Positions 26,580 through 35,375 of a stretch of 64,000 bases of DNA are shown one piece after another (positions within the stretch are counted from its first letter, which is position 1; every line of letters starts with the position of its first letter). The notes below the pieces were generated by a model. The model searched no databases. It was not told the origin of the DNA and worked only from the letters and a program-made list of their open reading frames with translations. The stretch comes from Gammaproteobacteria bacterium. GTDB taxonomy: Bacteria; Pseudomonadota; Gammaproteobacteria; Burkholderiales; Sulfuricellaceae. Where the stretch lies: assembly GCA_018824405.1 (NCBI GenBank), contig JAHJGO010000024.1, positions 124,001-188,000 of the forward strand, written 5' to 3'. The position numbers and the translations under genes are program-made.

Positions 26580-29339
26580 TCAATGGTGATGGTGTTCTGG
26601 TTCGATTTGTGGCGCTGCGTAGAGGCCATAGCGTTCCAGCTTGGAGATGCTGATAGCCACCAGGTGGCCTTCACGGCGCTCCCTGATCGTGCGCTCGACC
26701 TCAAGCGGGTGTCCGTCCGCATTTGTCAGCAGAACACCTGCATTGGCCATCTGGCGCTTGAACACGCGGTCTGTCTTCACCGGCAGCATGTTCCACTTGT
26801 CGCGCAGCGAGTTGGTGTGGGAAATATGGTCCATGACGTGGCTGGTGCGGATCAGCAGGCAACCTTCATCGTCCACGGAATCCCACTTGAACGGGTGGCG
26901 ATAGTTCCCGGCCGCCAGCTCGGACAGCACGATTTCCACGATCCACACCCACGGCTCGCGGTCTGCGCTGGTGTCCTTGATATGCCCGTTCATCTCGGCC
27001 AGCACATCGTCTTCGAAATCGCCCTGGGATACGTCCAGCCCGGCGAATTCGCACATCAGACGCCAGCAGGTGAGCAGGGCCGCGTAATTGCCCGCCATGC
27101 GCTTGGCGCCTTCGTCGCTGCTGGATCTGGACAAGGAATTGCACACCCCGCGCATCTGCGAGTAGAGCTGATTCACCTGGTCCTTCTTCAAGCCCGCCAG
27201 AAACTCCAGCCACTGCCTGACCGGGAAGCGCGGCAGATCGTCCGGCATCAGCGGGCCTTTCTTGCCTGTCAGCACCGTCTGCACCACCTTGCCCAGCAAA
27301 GAGCGCACCGGCACATCCTCGCCCGCCAGCAGCACCGGGGCAGAAAGCAGGAACTCCGTCATGTCAGATCCGCGACGGTTAACCGTGTACTGGTAGCTCT
27401 CCTGCAGCATGGCCACCGCCTTGTCGATGATCTCCTGCTTGCGCGCCGAGATTTCTTCCCAGCCCACCGGGTGCGAGGTGTGCGATATCGAGGTCAGCAG
27501 CCGGAATTCGGTTTGCAGCGATTGCCCGGAAAACATCGTGAACGCGATAGAGCGCTCCAGCCGCTTGATCAGCACCGACTTGCCTGCGCCCTTGTCAGCC
27601 TGCATCACCATGTGCGGCCAGAAGCCGAGGAACACTTTCAGGTGTCCGCCCAATCCCCAGATCAGCGGAATCAGCGCCGCATTCTTGCGGAAGGTGGTCT
27701 GGTAAGCGCCGATCACCCTGGCCGCATCGTTGACCGGGCCGGAAGGGAAGGTCAGGTTATGGTAAGGGCACTGCTTGTCCGGCTCGGTGAAATAGCAGTC
27801 CGGCCCCTGATTCACGATCAGGTTGCCATCGCGCCAGGCCACGCCGACGAAGTTCACCGCATGGCGCGCGCCCAGGTGCGCCGTGCGCTCCAGAATGTTC
27901 ACCATGCGCAGGAAAGAAGACTGATTCCACACCGGCCCGAACTTCTTCCACTGGTCGATATTGTGCAGCTTCTCATCCTCCATCACCCGGCGCAGCAGCT
28001 TCGGACCGTGGCGCGGCGTCTGCACCGAAACCGCGAAAAGCACCGTCGGCTGGCTGTCCGGGTCGCCCGTCATGGTGGACGTGGCGCCGGAAATCGAAAC
28101 CCGCGACACGCTGGCCACGCGGAACCCGGCCAGATCGCCATAGGACAAAATCTCCTTGTCCGTATCCGGATCCTTCTTGATCTCCAGCGTGCTGGTGAAA
28201 TCCTCCTTAACGCGATAGCGCCAGTATTTCGCGAAATCATGGCCGGGGAGATACACGCGGGACCGGCCAGGCTTGCTGGCGACCTCGCGCTCGGCTTCAG
28301 TCCCGCCGCCCGGCAGGCCCGGGATCAGCCACGGCTCGATCTTCTTCAGCGCCATCTGCAATTCGAAAGGGGAGGATGCCTTCAGGTAATCGTTGACATC
28401 GTTCACCTCCCACTCGCTCTGGTCGATCATCTGCGCCGCCACGTTCATCCCGGTCAGAATCTCGTGCAGCTGCCAGGCGGCCTCCGGACCGGGGCGGCGT
28501 CCTGCCTGCTGGTGCCCGTCCGGGAATGCCTCGTCATTGTCCATGCAGATCAAAACGCGCTTGCCGATCAGGAACGTCCAGTCGATTGCCGGCACATTCA
28601 ATCCGCGCACCGCAAAAGCCGCTGCGCCTTTCAGCCCGGCCGATTCCACCGACAGCGCATTGATCGGGCTCTCAACGATGTAGACCGTGTGCGCTGCGTG
28701 CAGCCGCTTGATATCCGAAGTCCAGCCGTAGCCGTGTTTTTCTCCCTGGCACTGCGTCTTCACCCCGCCGTTGAGCGCCGGTTCCAGATAACGCATGTCC
28801 ACCGCCACCACATGTCCTGGGTTCAGGGTCTTCACGATAAAAGCCACCGCCGGCCCGCCGTGGCCCGGATCGCCCTCGGCCACCTTCGGGCTGCGCCAGT
28901 CGTTGAAACCCACGCTGCCTTTCTCCACCGCGCGGCGCGCGACTTCCTCGGTGATCCCGCGCCCGGCCAGATAATCAATCGCCAGCGCCCGCTGCTCCAT
29001 GCAGCGGTCGGCGATATATTCCACCGTGGACTTGGGCCGGTTTTCCTCCTGCTTCTGGCGGTCGAGCGGCCAGCCGTACAGCTCGTGCAGATACTTCACC
29101 GCATCGCCGATCTCGGAAAAGCCCTTCACATACATGGCCAGATCGATGCAGGATCCGCCCTCGTCGGCGGACCAGTCCTTCCACGACTTGCCGTCCTTGA
29201 AGATCGACAGCGACGGGCTCTTGTCGTCGTGGTGCGGGGAGTGGTAATTCCCCTTGTCGCCCTTGCCACGGCGCAGACCCAGCTTATCCGCCAGATCGTG
29301 AAGATCGATGCGGTCCTTGAGTTCTTGTATGGATGCCAT
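26580..29339 (-). CDS. Phage primase-helicase
   Basis: A 919-residue replication protein from the ATG at 29339. A DnaG-type zinc-finger-like start (YHSPHHDDKSPSLSIF at about 32-47, with a Cys in GGSCIDL) leads to a TOPRIM fold (VYIVESPINALS and VLICMDNDEA, about 217-275). A middle domain follows, then a P-loop ATPase with Walker A ADKGAGKSVL near 583. It would prime and unwind phage DNA at the nearby iteron array. The zinc site uses His where DnaG has Cys. The protein ends in four consecutive His residues. It is the last gene of the early operon. Confidence 0.85.
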   Translation of the reverse strand: MASIQELKDRIDLHDLADKLGLRRGKGDKGNYHSPHHDDKSPSLSIFKDGKSWKDWSADEGGSCIDLAMYVKGFSEIGDAVKYLHELYGWPLDRQKQEENRPKSTVEYIADRCMEQRALAIDYLAGRGITEEVARRAVEKGSVGFNDWRSPKVAEGDPGHGGPAVAFIVKTLNPGHVVAVDMRYLEPALNGGVKTQCQGEKHGYGWTSDIKRLHAAHTVYIVESPINALSVESAGLKGAAAFAVRGLNVPAIDWTFLIGKRVLICMDNDEAFPDGHQQAGRRPGPEAAWQLHEILTGMNVAAQMIDQSEWEVNDVNDYLKASSPFELQMALKKIEPWLIPGLPGGGTEAEREVASKPGRSRVYLPGHDFAKYWRYRVKEDFTSTLEIKKDPDTDKEILSYGDLAGFRVASVSRVSISGATSTMTGDPDSQPTVLFAVSVQTPRHGPKLLRRVMEDEKLHNIDQWKKFGPVWNQSSFLRMVNILERTAHLGARHAVNFVGVAWRDGNLIVNQGPDCYFTEPDKQCPYHNLTFPSGPVNDAARVIGAYQTTFRKNAALIPLIWGLGGHLKVFLGFWPHMVMQADKGAGKSVLIKRLERSIAFTMFSGQSLQTEFRLLTSISHTSHPVGWEEISARKQEIIDKAVAMLQESYQYTVNRRGSDMTEFLLSAPVLLAGEDVPVRSLLGKVVQTVLTGKKGPLMPDDLPRFPVRQWLEFLAGLKKDQVNQLYSQMRGVCNSLSRSSSDEGAKRMAGNYAALLTCWRLMCEFAGLDVSQGDFEDDVLAEMNGHIKDTSADREPWVWIVEIVLSELAAGNYRHPFKWDSVDDEGCLLIRTSHVMDHISHTNSLRDKWNMLPVKTDRVFKRQMANAGVLLTNADGHPLEVERTIRERREGHLVAISISKLERYGLYAAPQIEPEHHHH

Positions 29340-29406
29340 TTGCGAACCTGCTTGAATGCCGCTCTGCGGCGGCTTGGGGGTTGATATTTTGGGTGCTTGA
29401 TGCTTT

Positions 29407-29643
29407 CTAATCTGAGCCGGTCTGCATGATTTCGTATCTCTCGACGGCATGCGCATCGGCAGCAGAAGGCGGAGGCGGGAAACGCATCCAATGCGTCACA
29501 GCCAATCCGACAGGGTCTGCAGAGACATATCGCCACTGCTCGGCGTCAAGGAACCCCGTCCACACCTCGCCGTCTTCGGTGACGATCAGCACGCACTCTT
29601 CATCGTCTGGAAGTTTTTCGGTTACCGGAATCCAGTTGCTCAT
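29407..29643 (-). CDS. DUF551-type small phage protein
   Basis: A 78-residue protein with the DUF551 pattern: an opening WIPVTEKLPDDEECVLI, a central Trp, and a WMRFPPPP ending. Such proteins are common in early regions of tailed phages and have no known role. Its start overlaps the upstream gene's stop by 4 bases, part of a run of ATGA junctions. Confidence 0.8.
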   Translation of the reverse strand: MSNWIPVTEKLPDDEECVLIVTEDGEVWTGFLDAEQWRYVSADPVGLAVTHWMRFPPPPSAADAHAVERYEIMQTGSD

Positions 29644-30242
29644 GGTTCCTTCCCCTTGGCTGCGTCATAGGTGCATATCGCCCATTCAAGCGCATGGCAG
29701 CACCACAAGAAGCGGGGCGTGTATTCCTTGCAGTCGAACTCCCAATCGATGAACTGAAACCCATCGTGTCTGAAATCGCGCAGCGCCAGAAAAGCTTCAT
29801 GCTCGCCATAGAAACTTTCTAGCACATCGTTATTGATCTCTTCCCACAAGGAGGCCTTGCGCTCGTCAGTCCAATCGTCGCCTTCAGTGGCTTGGTCGAA
29901 GTAGACCTTTACTGCGGCGCGGAATGCGTCGGAGCTGAACGCCTCGAAACCGTCACCTCTGTCGCAGGCCTCCAACTTCTCGGCCCAATACCGAAGGTCC
30001 ATGCGGTACGGAGGGTAATTCTCAAAACGGCGGAAGAACTGGAACATGTCGTGCAGCCTGCGAAACACGTAGGTGCCCATGTCGCCGGTGTAGCAGAGGT
30101 AGCCGGGCCACGTCAGCAGGTCAAAATGCATACACATGGTTCCAGGACGCTTAAACCGAATATGGCGGTTCACGCCGTCGTCGCGAATCACCTGCATCTC
30201 GTGCTTGGCAATGTCTCGCTTGAAATGGTCTGCTGCACTCAT
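29640..30242 (-). CDS. Conserved phage early protein (200 aa)
   Basis: A 200-residue soluble protein rich in aromatic residues, with a GTMCMHFDLLTWPGYLCYTGDMGTYVF stretch split over two strands and a C-terminal WCCHALEWAI helix. I recognise it as a type seen repeatedly in phage early operons, without known function. Both ends are in 4-base overlaps with neighbours, so it is translated as part of the polycistronic early message. Confidence 0.72.
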   Translation of the reverse strand: MSAADHFKRDIAKHEMQVIRDDGVNRHIRFKRPGTMCMHFDLLTWPGYLCYTGDMGTYVFRRLHDMFQFFRRFENYPPYRMDLRYWAEKLEACDRGDGFEAFSSDAFRAAVKVYFDQATEGDDWTDERKASLWEEINNDVLESFYGEHEAFLALRDFRHDGFQFIDWEFDCKEYTPRFLWCCHALEWAICTYDAAKGKEP

Positions 30243-30469
30243 GATTTTTGAGCCTTCCTGTAATTAATTCTGATTTCAAGGAAAGCAGCGAATTCCCTCA
30301 TGCTATTCGAGAGGGTAAGGCGTTGGTCATCGGCACCTCCAACGCCCGGAAGCATTGCCGCGTCTGCTGATCTGTAAAGCTCAAGCATTGCGTCTGCCGA
30401 CTTGTACAGTGCGGACATGGCTTTCTCTTCCGCTTTACGATGTCTTGCGAGTAACTTATCTGCATTCAT
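30239..30469 (-). CDS. Small helical phage protein (76 aa)
   Basis: A 76-residue protein rich in Ala, Leu and charged residues, predicted almost wholly helical. No family is recognised. It shares 4-base overlaps with genes on both sides in the early operon, and that is the main support for it being real. Confidence 0.6.
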   Translation of the reverse strand: MNADKLLARHRKAEEKAMSALYKSADAMLELYRSADAAMLPGVGGADDQRLTLSNSMREFAAFLEIRINYRKAQKS

Positions 30470-30885
30470 GGCGCCACCTCTTCCCCATAAACCACCCCCT
30501 CAGTCGCCGCAAACCGAATCCCGGCCGGATGAACAAACCGCCAGATATTGCTATGGCCGAACTTGATGAAATCCAGCTCCCACCCGTCCGTGGCCAGATC
30601 GGTGAGGCCCAGCACCAGGCGACTCCAGTTCTCTGCGGAGAAGTCGAAGGCATGCACCGCGCGGCGAGCGTCCAGGCGCAACCGGTCCAGTTCGTCCCAC
30701 GCCACCGGGCAGCCGTCGGAAAGGTGGCGCAAGCTGCCCAGCACCAGGAACATCGGCACCATCAAAATCCACCCGTCGCCGGCCGCTACAACGTGGTTCG
30801 AGGATCGGTACAACTTTCCGTCCTGGGCGAACGGCAGCATCGTGCCAAGGGGAAGGTGCGGGTATCGGTTGGGGTGGGACATCAT
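30466..30885 (-). CDS. Phage early protein (139 aa), unknown
   Basis: A 139-residue protein with a hydrophobic stretch (WILMVPMFLVLG, about 39-50) too short and polar-flanked for a sure membrane helix, and a Trp-rich end. No known domain is recognised. Two tandem ATG codons open it after a GGAGCG site. A 4-base overlap with the next gene ties it to the early operon. Confidence 0.6.
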   Translation of the reverse strand: MMSHPNRYPHLPLGTMLPFAQDGKLYRSSNHVVAAGDGWILMVPMFLVLGSLRHLSDGCPVAWDELDRLRLDARRAVHAFDFSAENWSRLVLGLTDLATDGWELDFIKFGHSNIWRFVHPAGIRFAATEGVVYGEEVAP

Positions 30886-30958
30886 GATGAGCGCTCCATG
30901 CGTGGCAATGGCAATTCGCTTTGGTTGGTGATGAACACTTTTGACGGGCGTTGGTTAA

Positions 30959-31117
30959 TCATTTCCAGTACCCCCCCCGCGCCAGCACCTTGAGTGCATA
31001 GCGCGCGGAATCGGCGCTTACACCCGTTTCTTCAGCAATATCTTTGGCTCTGTAAAAGCACCTTTCGCGCATGGTCCCGAACGCCACTGCAACTGAATTT
31101 TTCTTTAACTCATTCAT
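30959..31117 (-). CDS. Small winged-helix-like protein (52 aa)
   Basis: A 52-residue protein starting after an AAGGAGGAC site and overlapping the methyltransferase stop by 8 bases. The segment YRAKDIAEETGVSADSARYALKVLARGGYW matches a helix-turn-helix followed by a wing, as in small DNA-binding phage regulators. A run of eight C bases lies in its last codons, a possible slippage site. Confidence 0.65.
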   Translation of the reverse strand: MNELKKNSVAVAFGTMRERCFYRAKDIAEETGVSADSARYALKVLARGGYWK

Positions 31118-32918
31118 GCCGTCCTCCTTGCGCCACACTCAGCGCCACAGCCACCGGCCTTACCCAGATCGGTGTCAGCGCCAGTTGCATCGTCCCGCCT
31201 GACCATGCCAGCAGCAGGGTGCGGCCCATTTCGCTGGCGATGGCTTGCGCTGCCGGCGCCGGTACCGCGTTGCCGATGCGCTCGCGCCATGCCTGGTCGC
31301 TGAGCCCGTCCAGTTCCAGATGATCTTCCGGATCGATCAGCCCTTGCAGCGCGGCCAGTTCCAGCGTGGTGAAGGGGCGGTGCCAGGTGCCGTCCATCGA
31401 GCGGATGACGGCGATGGTTTTTTCATCGATGCGCGGCATGCGCGGATCCGCGACGGACCAGCGCCCGTTGTCGTGGCAGGCCGAGGCGCTGACTGCGCCG
31501 CAGCTCTCCTGCCATGGCACCACGCCGTAATGCCCGCCGGTCAGGTAGTGGTCTCCCTTGCCGCGATGAAGGATGCGTGGATCGGCTACTGCCGTCGCTC
31601 CTGTATAGGGTCCGCGTGCTCCAGTGATGGCAGATTGAGGATGATCCCAATCGGTAACGCGCAACTTCGAAGAATGGGCATTCTCGTTCCAATTCATTCG
31701 CGGATCGCCCACGGCGAACGCGCCTTGCCCGGTGGTGCTGCCGCTGATGACGGTATTGGATGGGCTGTCGAACGGCGTGACTATATATTTACCCTTCCCG
31801 CCGAACCCGCTGTGCGATCGAGGATCCGCCACCGACATCGCGCCGCCGGCTACATGACTGCTGCCCGCCACCACGTTGGCCGTCTTGTCCCAGGCGATGA
31901 CGCGGTACAGGTTGTAATGGCGGGTATCGGAGTGCGGCATGCGCGGGTCGGCGACCGAGAAAGCGCCGTTCAGCGGGCCGCTGCGCCCCGCCACCACGCC
32001 GGTATTTTCATCCCAATCGCGCACGCCTAGCACCGTATTGCGCATCTCCGGCACCACCAGATAATCCCTCAGCGCCCCATCCTCGACCGCCAGCTTGTTC
32101 AGGCTGCGCCAGTCGCTGCCGGCCTCGACGAAGGCCAGGCGCACCCATGTCTTCCACATCAGCGCCGGCACGCGGTGCATCGGGCCGCCCAACATGTCGC
32201 CCGGCATCGGCATGCGCCCCAGCACCGAGCCGACCGACTGCAGCGGGCGCACAGGCGGCTCGTAAAGGAAGTGCGGCACCTTCTCCACATTCCTGGCCAC
32301 CATCAGGAAGCGCTTGCGCGACTGCGCCAGCCCGCCGATCTGGCCGCAATCGTGCGTGGTCTCGGCGGTGGCATATCCGTAGCGCTGCAGCAGCGACTGG
32401 ATCTGATCCAGCAGGTGCCGCCCGCGATTGGCGATGCGCGGAACATTCTCGAAGATCACCAGCTCCGGCAGATCGTCGGCGAAAGCCTCCAGCATCAGCC
32501 ACACCCCGCGCAACGTCAGCCGGTTCAATGCCTGATACTTGTCCGTCTTGCTCTTGCCTTCGGAAAGCAGCCCGGAGAATCCCTTGCATGGCGCTGAAAG
32601 GAAAACGATGTGAGGGCGCTCGTTGCCAGCCGCGCGCCGGATATCGTCCGGCATTGCCTCGCGCCATCCTGCCGGCGCATCGCCGCCGTGAAATGCCGTG
32701 TACTGATCCCGGTCGAACATATCCAGAACCGTGCCGGGCACGCCGGAAAGTTTCTGGAAATCGCGCACACCGGCCGGGTCAACGTCCACACCGCCGATGC
32801 AGCGGAAGCGCGCCTGCATGTTGCCGACACGCGCCTCGCCGTTATTGAACCCGGCTGCGCCGCCACCCAGCCCGCAGAACAGGTGAAAGTGGCGAATTTC
32901 TACATGCTTTGTCTTCAT
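31110..32918 (-). CDS. C5 cytosine DNA methyltransferase with repeated target region
   Basis: A 602-residue phage methyltransferase from the ATG at 32918, which overlaps the HD-domain gene by 4 bases. Motif I is FHLFCGLGGGAAGF (11-24), motif IV SAPCKGFSG with catalytic Cys111, motif VI FENV (156-159), motif VIII QIGGLAQSRKRF near 193-204, and a late GNAVP motif. Between VIII and the end lies an unusual region with five [SA]V[AG]DPR copies spaced about 40-45 residues. Each is preceded by a Trp/Phe-Asp turn and a V-x-G strand, where the target recognition domain should be. It would protect phage DNA from host restriction. It is larger than single-target enzymes (about 330-450 residues). Confidence 0.88.
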   Translation of the reverse strand: MKTKHVEIRHFHLFCGLGGGAAGFNNGEARVGNMQARFRCIGGVDVDPAGVRDFQKLSGVPGTVLDMFDRDQYTAFHGGDAPAGWREAMPDDIRRAAGNERPHIVFLSAPCKGFSGLLSEGKSKTDKYQALNRLTLRGVWLMLEAFADDLPELVIFENVPRIANRGRHLLDQIQSLLQRYGYATAETTHDCGQIGGLAQSRKRFLMVARNVEKVPHFLYEPPVRPLQSVGSVLGRMPMPGDMLGGPMHRVPALMWKTWVRLAFVEAGSDWRSLNKLAVEDGALRDYLVVPEMRNTVLGVRDWDENTGVVAGRSGPLNGAFSVADPRMPHSDTRHYNLYRVIAWDKTANVVAGSSHVAGGAMSVADPRSHSGFGGKGKYIVTPFDSPSNTVISGSTTGQGAFAVGDPRMNWNENAHSSKLRVTDWDHPQSAITGARGPYTGATAVADPRILHRGKGDHYLTGGHYGVVPWQESCGAVSASACHDNGRWSVADPRMPRIDEKTIAVIRSMDGTWHRPFTTLELAALQGLIDPEDHLELDGLSDQAWRERIGNAVPAPAAQAIASEMGRTLLLAWSGGTMQLALTPIWVRPVAVALSVAQGGRHE

Positions 32919-33451
32919 CCCGCCAACTCCTCGAACCGTTCCAGGAACATCCGTTTTGCTGTTTCCGGATCCCATGCCGTGATCTGCTCATGCCTCGGCT
33001 CGATGCCTGCCAGGCACGGCCATTCGTCGCCGGTATCGGTCAGCAGATCGCGCCGCTCGGTGGCCAGCATGACCAGGTCGGCATGCTTCACTGCCGGCGG
33101 AATGACGCGGGACATGGGAACCATGTAACGCGCCGCCATGGCGATGGCGATGGATTCGTGGATCCTCGCCTCGATCAGCGCCAGTTCTTCCAGTAGCGGT
33201 TTTACCGGGCTGGTAATGTCGGATAGGTAGGCCTCGGCCGCATCGTGCATCAGCCCATCCAGCGCCAGCGATTCCGGCACGATGACCGAGACCAGGACGG
33301 AATGCTGTGCGACGGAATAGAACTTGCGGGTGTGGCCGTTGAATCGGCACAGGTGCGAAAGCGAGTGGGCGATGTCGTGAATGTCCACGTCCCATGGCCG
33401 CGGGTCTGCCGGGTAGAAGCGGCGACCGGTGAAGGTCTGGATGTAACTCAT
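32915..33451 (-). CDS. HD-domain phosphohydrolase (YfbR-like)
   Basis: A 178-residue protein with the metal-binding HD pattern: an early His in FYSVAQHSVLV, the His-Asp pair in LMHDAAEAYLSDI, and a later Asp in KHADLVML. This fits YfbR-type 5'-nucleotidases and related phage hydrolases that act on (deoxy)nucleotides. In this phage it could adjust nucleotide pools. The start at 33451 overlaps the zinc-finger gene by 4 bases, which decides it over the upstream in-frame codon. Confidence 0.8.
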   Translation of the reverse strand: MSYIQTFTGRRFYPADPRPWDVDIHDIAHSLSHLCRFNGHTRKFYSVAQHSVLVSVIVPESLALDGLMHDAAEAYLSDITSPVKPLLEELALIEARIHESIAIAMAARYMVPMSRVIPPAVKHADLVMLATERRDLLTDTGDEWPCLAGIEPRHEQITAWDPETAKRMFLERFEELAG

Positions 33452-33681
33452 TGCTTGCGCCTCCCGCTTTTGATTTTGCTTTCGTGCTGGCAAGCCTTGC
33501 AGCCGCACGAAAGCCCCTCCGGACGGTAAGCCTGCGCATAGAAGAACTCGGTGTCCGCCGGGAAGTATTCGCCGCAGGTCGAGCAGCGCTTTTCAAGGCC
33601 CAGTTCGGTGAATGCGAAACGCCCGGTTGAAACTCGCGATCTGATTGCGTTTGGGGTAAGAGGGGGGCAGTAGTGGCTCAT
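33448..33681 (-). CDS. Small zinc-binding phage protein (77 aa)
   Basis: A 77-residue protein with a CSTCGEYFP knuckle (about 33-41) and a CGCKAC block (about 59-64) that could together hold one zinc ion, followed by a basic tail. It resembles HNH-like or zinc-ribbon proteins in phages but lacks the His-Asn-His residues. It could bind nucleic acid. Four-base overlaps join it to both neighbours. Confidence 0.7.
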   Translation of the reverse strand: MSHYCPPLTPNAIRSRVSTGRFAFTELGLEKRCSTCGEYFPADTEFFYAQAYRPEGLSCGCKACQHESKIKSGRRKQ

Positions 33682-34103
33682 GCTTCCACCTCTTTATTCA
33701 GTCGCCGAGACTTGAAATTGACATCGCATGCGGCAACCCAAGATTTTGCTCGTTTCAGTAACTCGTCGAAGTCGTCGGCGTACAGCCACTTGGTTGTATA
33801 GCAACTCCAACTTGATGAATATAAATCGGCGTCGAGGTAATCCCTTACCGGCGTTGCTGCTTTACAAAGCCACCCAAACCGTTTGTTTTCGATCAGCCAA
33901 TCGATGACTTCCTGCTTATCCCAATCCTCAGCTTCCTGTGCCAATCCGAGTGAAGAAAAATCATCCATATCCCCGTCGTAGATCATGTCCTCCAGTTCGC
34001 TTGGCAAGGAGAAATCTGAAACCAGCACCGTGGACAGCAGGAACAACACATCAAACCGAAGCTCCAATTCATAGAATTCATTGTTCAAGTTTTCGAGATT
34101 CAT
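33678..34103 (-). CDS. Acidic phage protein (141 aa), unknown
   Basis: A 141-residue, strongly acidic first half followed by a more neutral Trp-containing half. Low pI and small size recall phage DNA-mimic or anti-host proteins, but there is no specific motif. It is held in the early operon by ATGA overlaps on both sides. Codon use looks more AT-rich than its neighbours, perhaps a later arrival. Confidence 0.55.
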   Translation of the reverse strand: MNLENLNNEFYELELRFDVLFLLSTVLVSDFSLPSELEDMIYDGDMDDFSSLGLAQEAEDWDKQEVIDWLIENKRFGWLCKAATPVRDYLDADLYSSSWSCYTTKWLYADDFDELLKRAKSWVAACDVNFKSRRLNKEVEA

Positions 34104-34447
34104 GCCGCCTCCTTCTTCTCAATGCGGTACAAATCCGAATAAGATGCCGTCTTAATCACTTCGATACGCCGATCTTCGATCAGCAGCGTTCCGAAACTCG
34201 TAGATAACGCTTGGGGAACATCGCCCTCATAGTGTTCATGCAGTGCATTGATGAGACTCTCTTCGGACGTGATCAATTTTCCCATGGCGGACTCAAGATT
34301 ATTTTGTACTACGAGGAGTTCCGCTCTTACTTGATCGACGTGGCGGACCGTTCTCTCGAAATCTTCCAGCGCCTTGTCCGCCTTGGATTTAACGATCACA
34401 GTCCCCTCCTCGTAGCCGCCCACACGGCTATGCTCTATGAATTTCAT
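34100..34447 (-). CDS. Coiled-coil phage protein (115 aa)
   Basis: A 115-residue protein starting at 34447, where ATGA overlaps the recombinase stop. An amphipathic helix (about 21-75) is followed by a short strand-rich end (TLLIEDRRIEVIKT). No family is recognised. A longer frame on this strand reaches 34765, but its first half is an antisense-like shadow of the recombinase, so the overlap start is preferred. Confidence 0.6.
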   Translation of the reverse strand: MKFIEHSRVGGYEEGTVIVKSKADKALEDFERTVRHVDQVRAELLVVQNNLESAMGKLITSEESLINALHEHYEGDVPQALSTSFGTLLIEDRRIEVIKTASYSDLYRIEKKEAA

Positions 34448-35100
34448 GCCACCCTCCTTTCCCATCCTTTGCGCAGTTGCGCGGTGCTTCTCCGCCCCGT
34501 TCCATCCACTTCCTGCAGCGCCGCCGCCAGATCCTCGCGGGTCACGCGGGTATAGATCCCGGTCGAGGCAATCGAGGCGTGGCCCAGCGCAGCCTGGACG
34601 ATGCCGCGCGGGTCGTTGCTGGTGGTGTGCTTCATGATGTTCATGCCGCGGGAGTGGCGAAACCAGTGCGGGCTGACGCCATCCGGCAGGCCAGCAGCCT
34701 TGGCCCACATGGCGACGCGCAGCTGGATGGCGCGGGAAGTCATGCCCTCGCCATTGCGACCGCACAGCAGCAGAGCGTCGGCGTGATCGGCGAAGCCCAT
34801 GCCGCGCCGGATGTTCAGCAGGCCGAGGAGGGATTCACGCACCGGCTGGGTGACCAGCACCCGGTGATCTGTCTTTTGCCCCTTGCGGTGTTCGCGCGGG
34901 ATGAAAATCGTATCGGTGCGCAGCGCTTCCAGCGCATCGCCCACCGTCAATAGCCGCGCCTCATTGAGCCGCATCCCGGTGCAGAGCAGCAGCCGCATAA
35001 ACGCATGATCCCGCCGCGCCGCGCTGTCCCTGAATTGATCCACATGCCGGAGCAAGCGCTTCTGCTCCTCTTCCGTCAGATATCGCCGTAGTGCTTCCAT
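34444..35100 (-). CDS. Minimal tyrosine recombinase (catalytic domain only)
   Basis: A 218-residue protein from the ATG after GGAGGTGGGTC. It holds just the catalytic domain: Arg in GMRLNEARLL, Lys in HRKGQK, HWFRHSRG (His-x-x-Arg), and ALGHASIASTGIY with the second His and Tyr. The N-terminal SAM-like clamp domain is missing, unlike XerC or lambda Int. It lies deep in the early operon, away from the attachment region, so it may resolve phage DNA or assist another recombinase rather than integrate the phage. Confidence 0.85.
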   Translation of the reverse strand: MEALRRYLTEEEQKRLLRHVDQFRDSAARRDHAFMRLLLCTGMRLNEARLLTVGDALEALRTDTIFIPREHRKGQKTDHRVLVTQPVRESLLGLLNIRRGMGFADHADALLLCGRNGEGMTSRAIQLRVAMWAKAAGLPDGVSPHWFRHSRGMNIMKHTTSNDPRGIVQAALGHASIASTGIYTRVTREDLAAALQEVDGTGRRSTAQLRKGWERRVA

Positions 35101-35203
35101 GACCCACCTCCATATCGTGCCTGCCCAACCAGGCACATCCCCACAAATAGGCGAAGACGAATACCGTCCCCACCACCCAATCAACCCAATTTGTTTTGTT
35201 CAT
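34961..35203 (-). CDS. Possible small membrane protein overlapping the recombinase start
   Basis: An 80-residue frame whose first 30 residues form a clear membrane helix (VVGTVFVFAYLWGCAWLG). It overlaps the end of the preceding gene by 23 bases and the recombinase by 140 bases. The second half looks like an out-of-frame reading of the recombinase, so this may be a short gene with a long junk tail or not a gene at all. Confidence 0.3.
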   Translation of the reverse strand: MNKTNWVDWVVGTVFVFAYLWGCAWLGRHDMEVGHGSTTAISDGRGAEALAPACGSIQGQRGAAGSCVYAAAALHRDAAQ

Positions 35204-35375
35204 CGCAGGCATTCTTCTCGCGCTTCGGAGCGGGGCGGATGAATCGCGCCTCCAGCTCGGGGCGAAAAACGCTGAACATGTGAAAATTCCATTTGATCTC
35301 GTCGCCCGGCTGCAGGTTGTCGGTGACGCGCATCAAGCCGCGCTTGGCCAGGGATGCCGGAACGGCGGCGCTCAT
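35181..35375 (-). CDS. Small phage protein (64 aa)
   Basis: A 64-residue basic protein with a central LQPGDEIKWNFHMFSVF segment that could form a small beta barrel. It starts at 35375 in a 4-base overlap with the next gene upstream. No family is recognised; support comes from the overlap pattern of the operon. Confidence 0.5.
   Translation of the reverse strand: MSAAVPASLAKRGLMRVTDNLQPGDEIKWNFHMFSVFRPELEARFIRPAPKREKNACDEQNKLG

Noticed and set aside
26062-26583. A 173-codon minus-strand frame across the iteron array
   Set aside because: Its sequence is mostly repeat-derived, it has no ribosome site and no protein-like pattern, and it overlaps a strong repeat array that explains the DNA better.
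26583-29384. A 933-codon plus-strand frame opposite the primase-helicase
   Set aside because: It is the antisense of a GC-rich, well-conserved coding frame; His/Arg-rich composition without motifs is typical of such shadows.
30971-30978. Run of eight C bases as a phase-variation tract
   Set aside because: It lies in the last codons of a 52-residue gene, where slippage would only change a few terminal residues.
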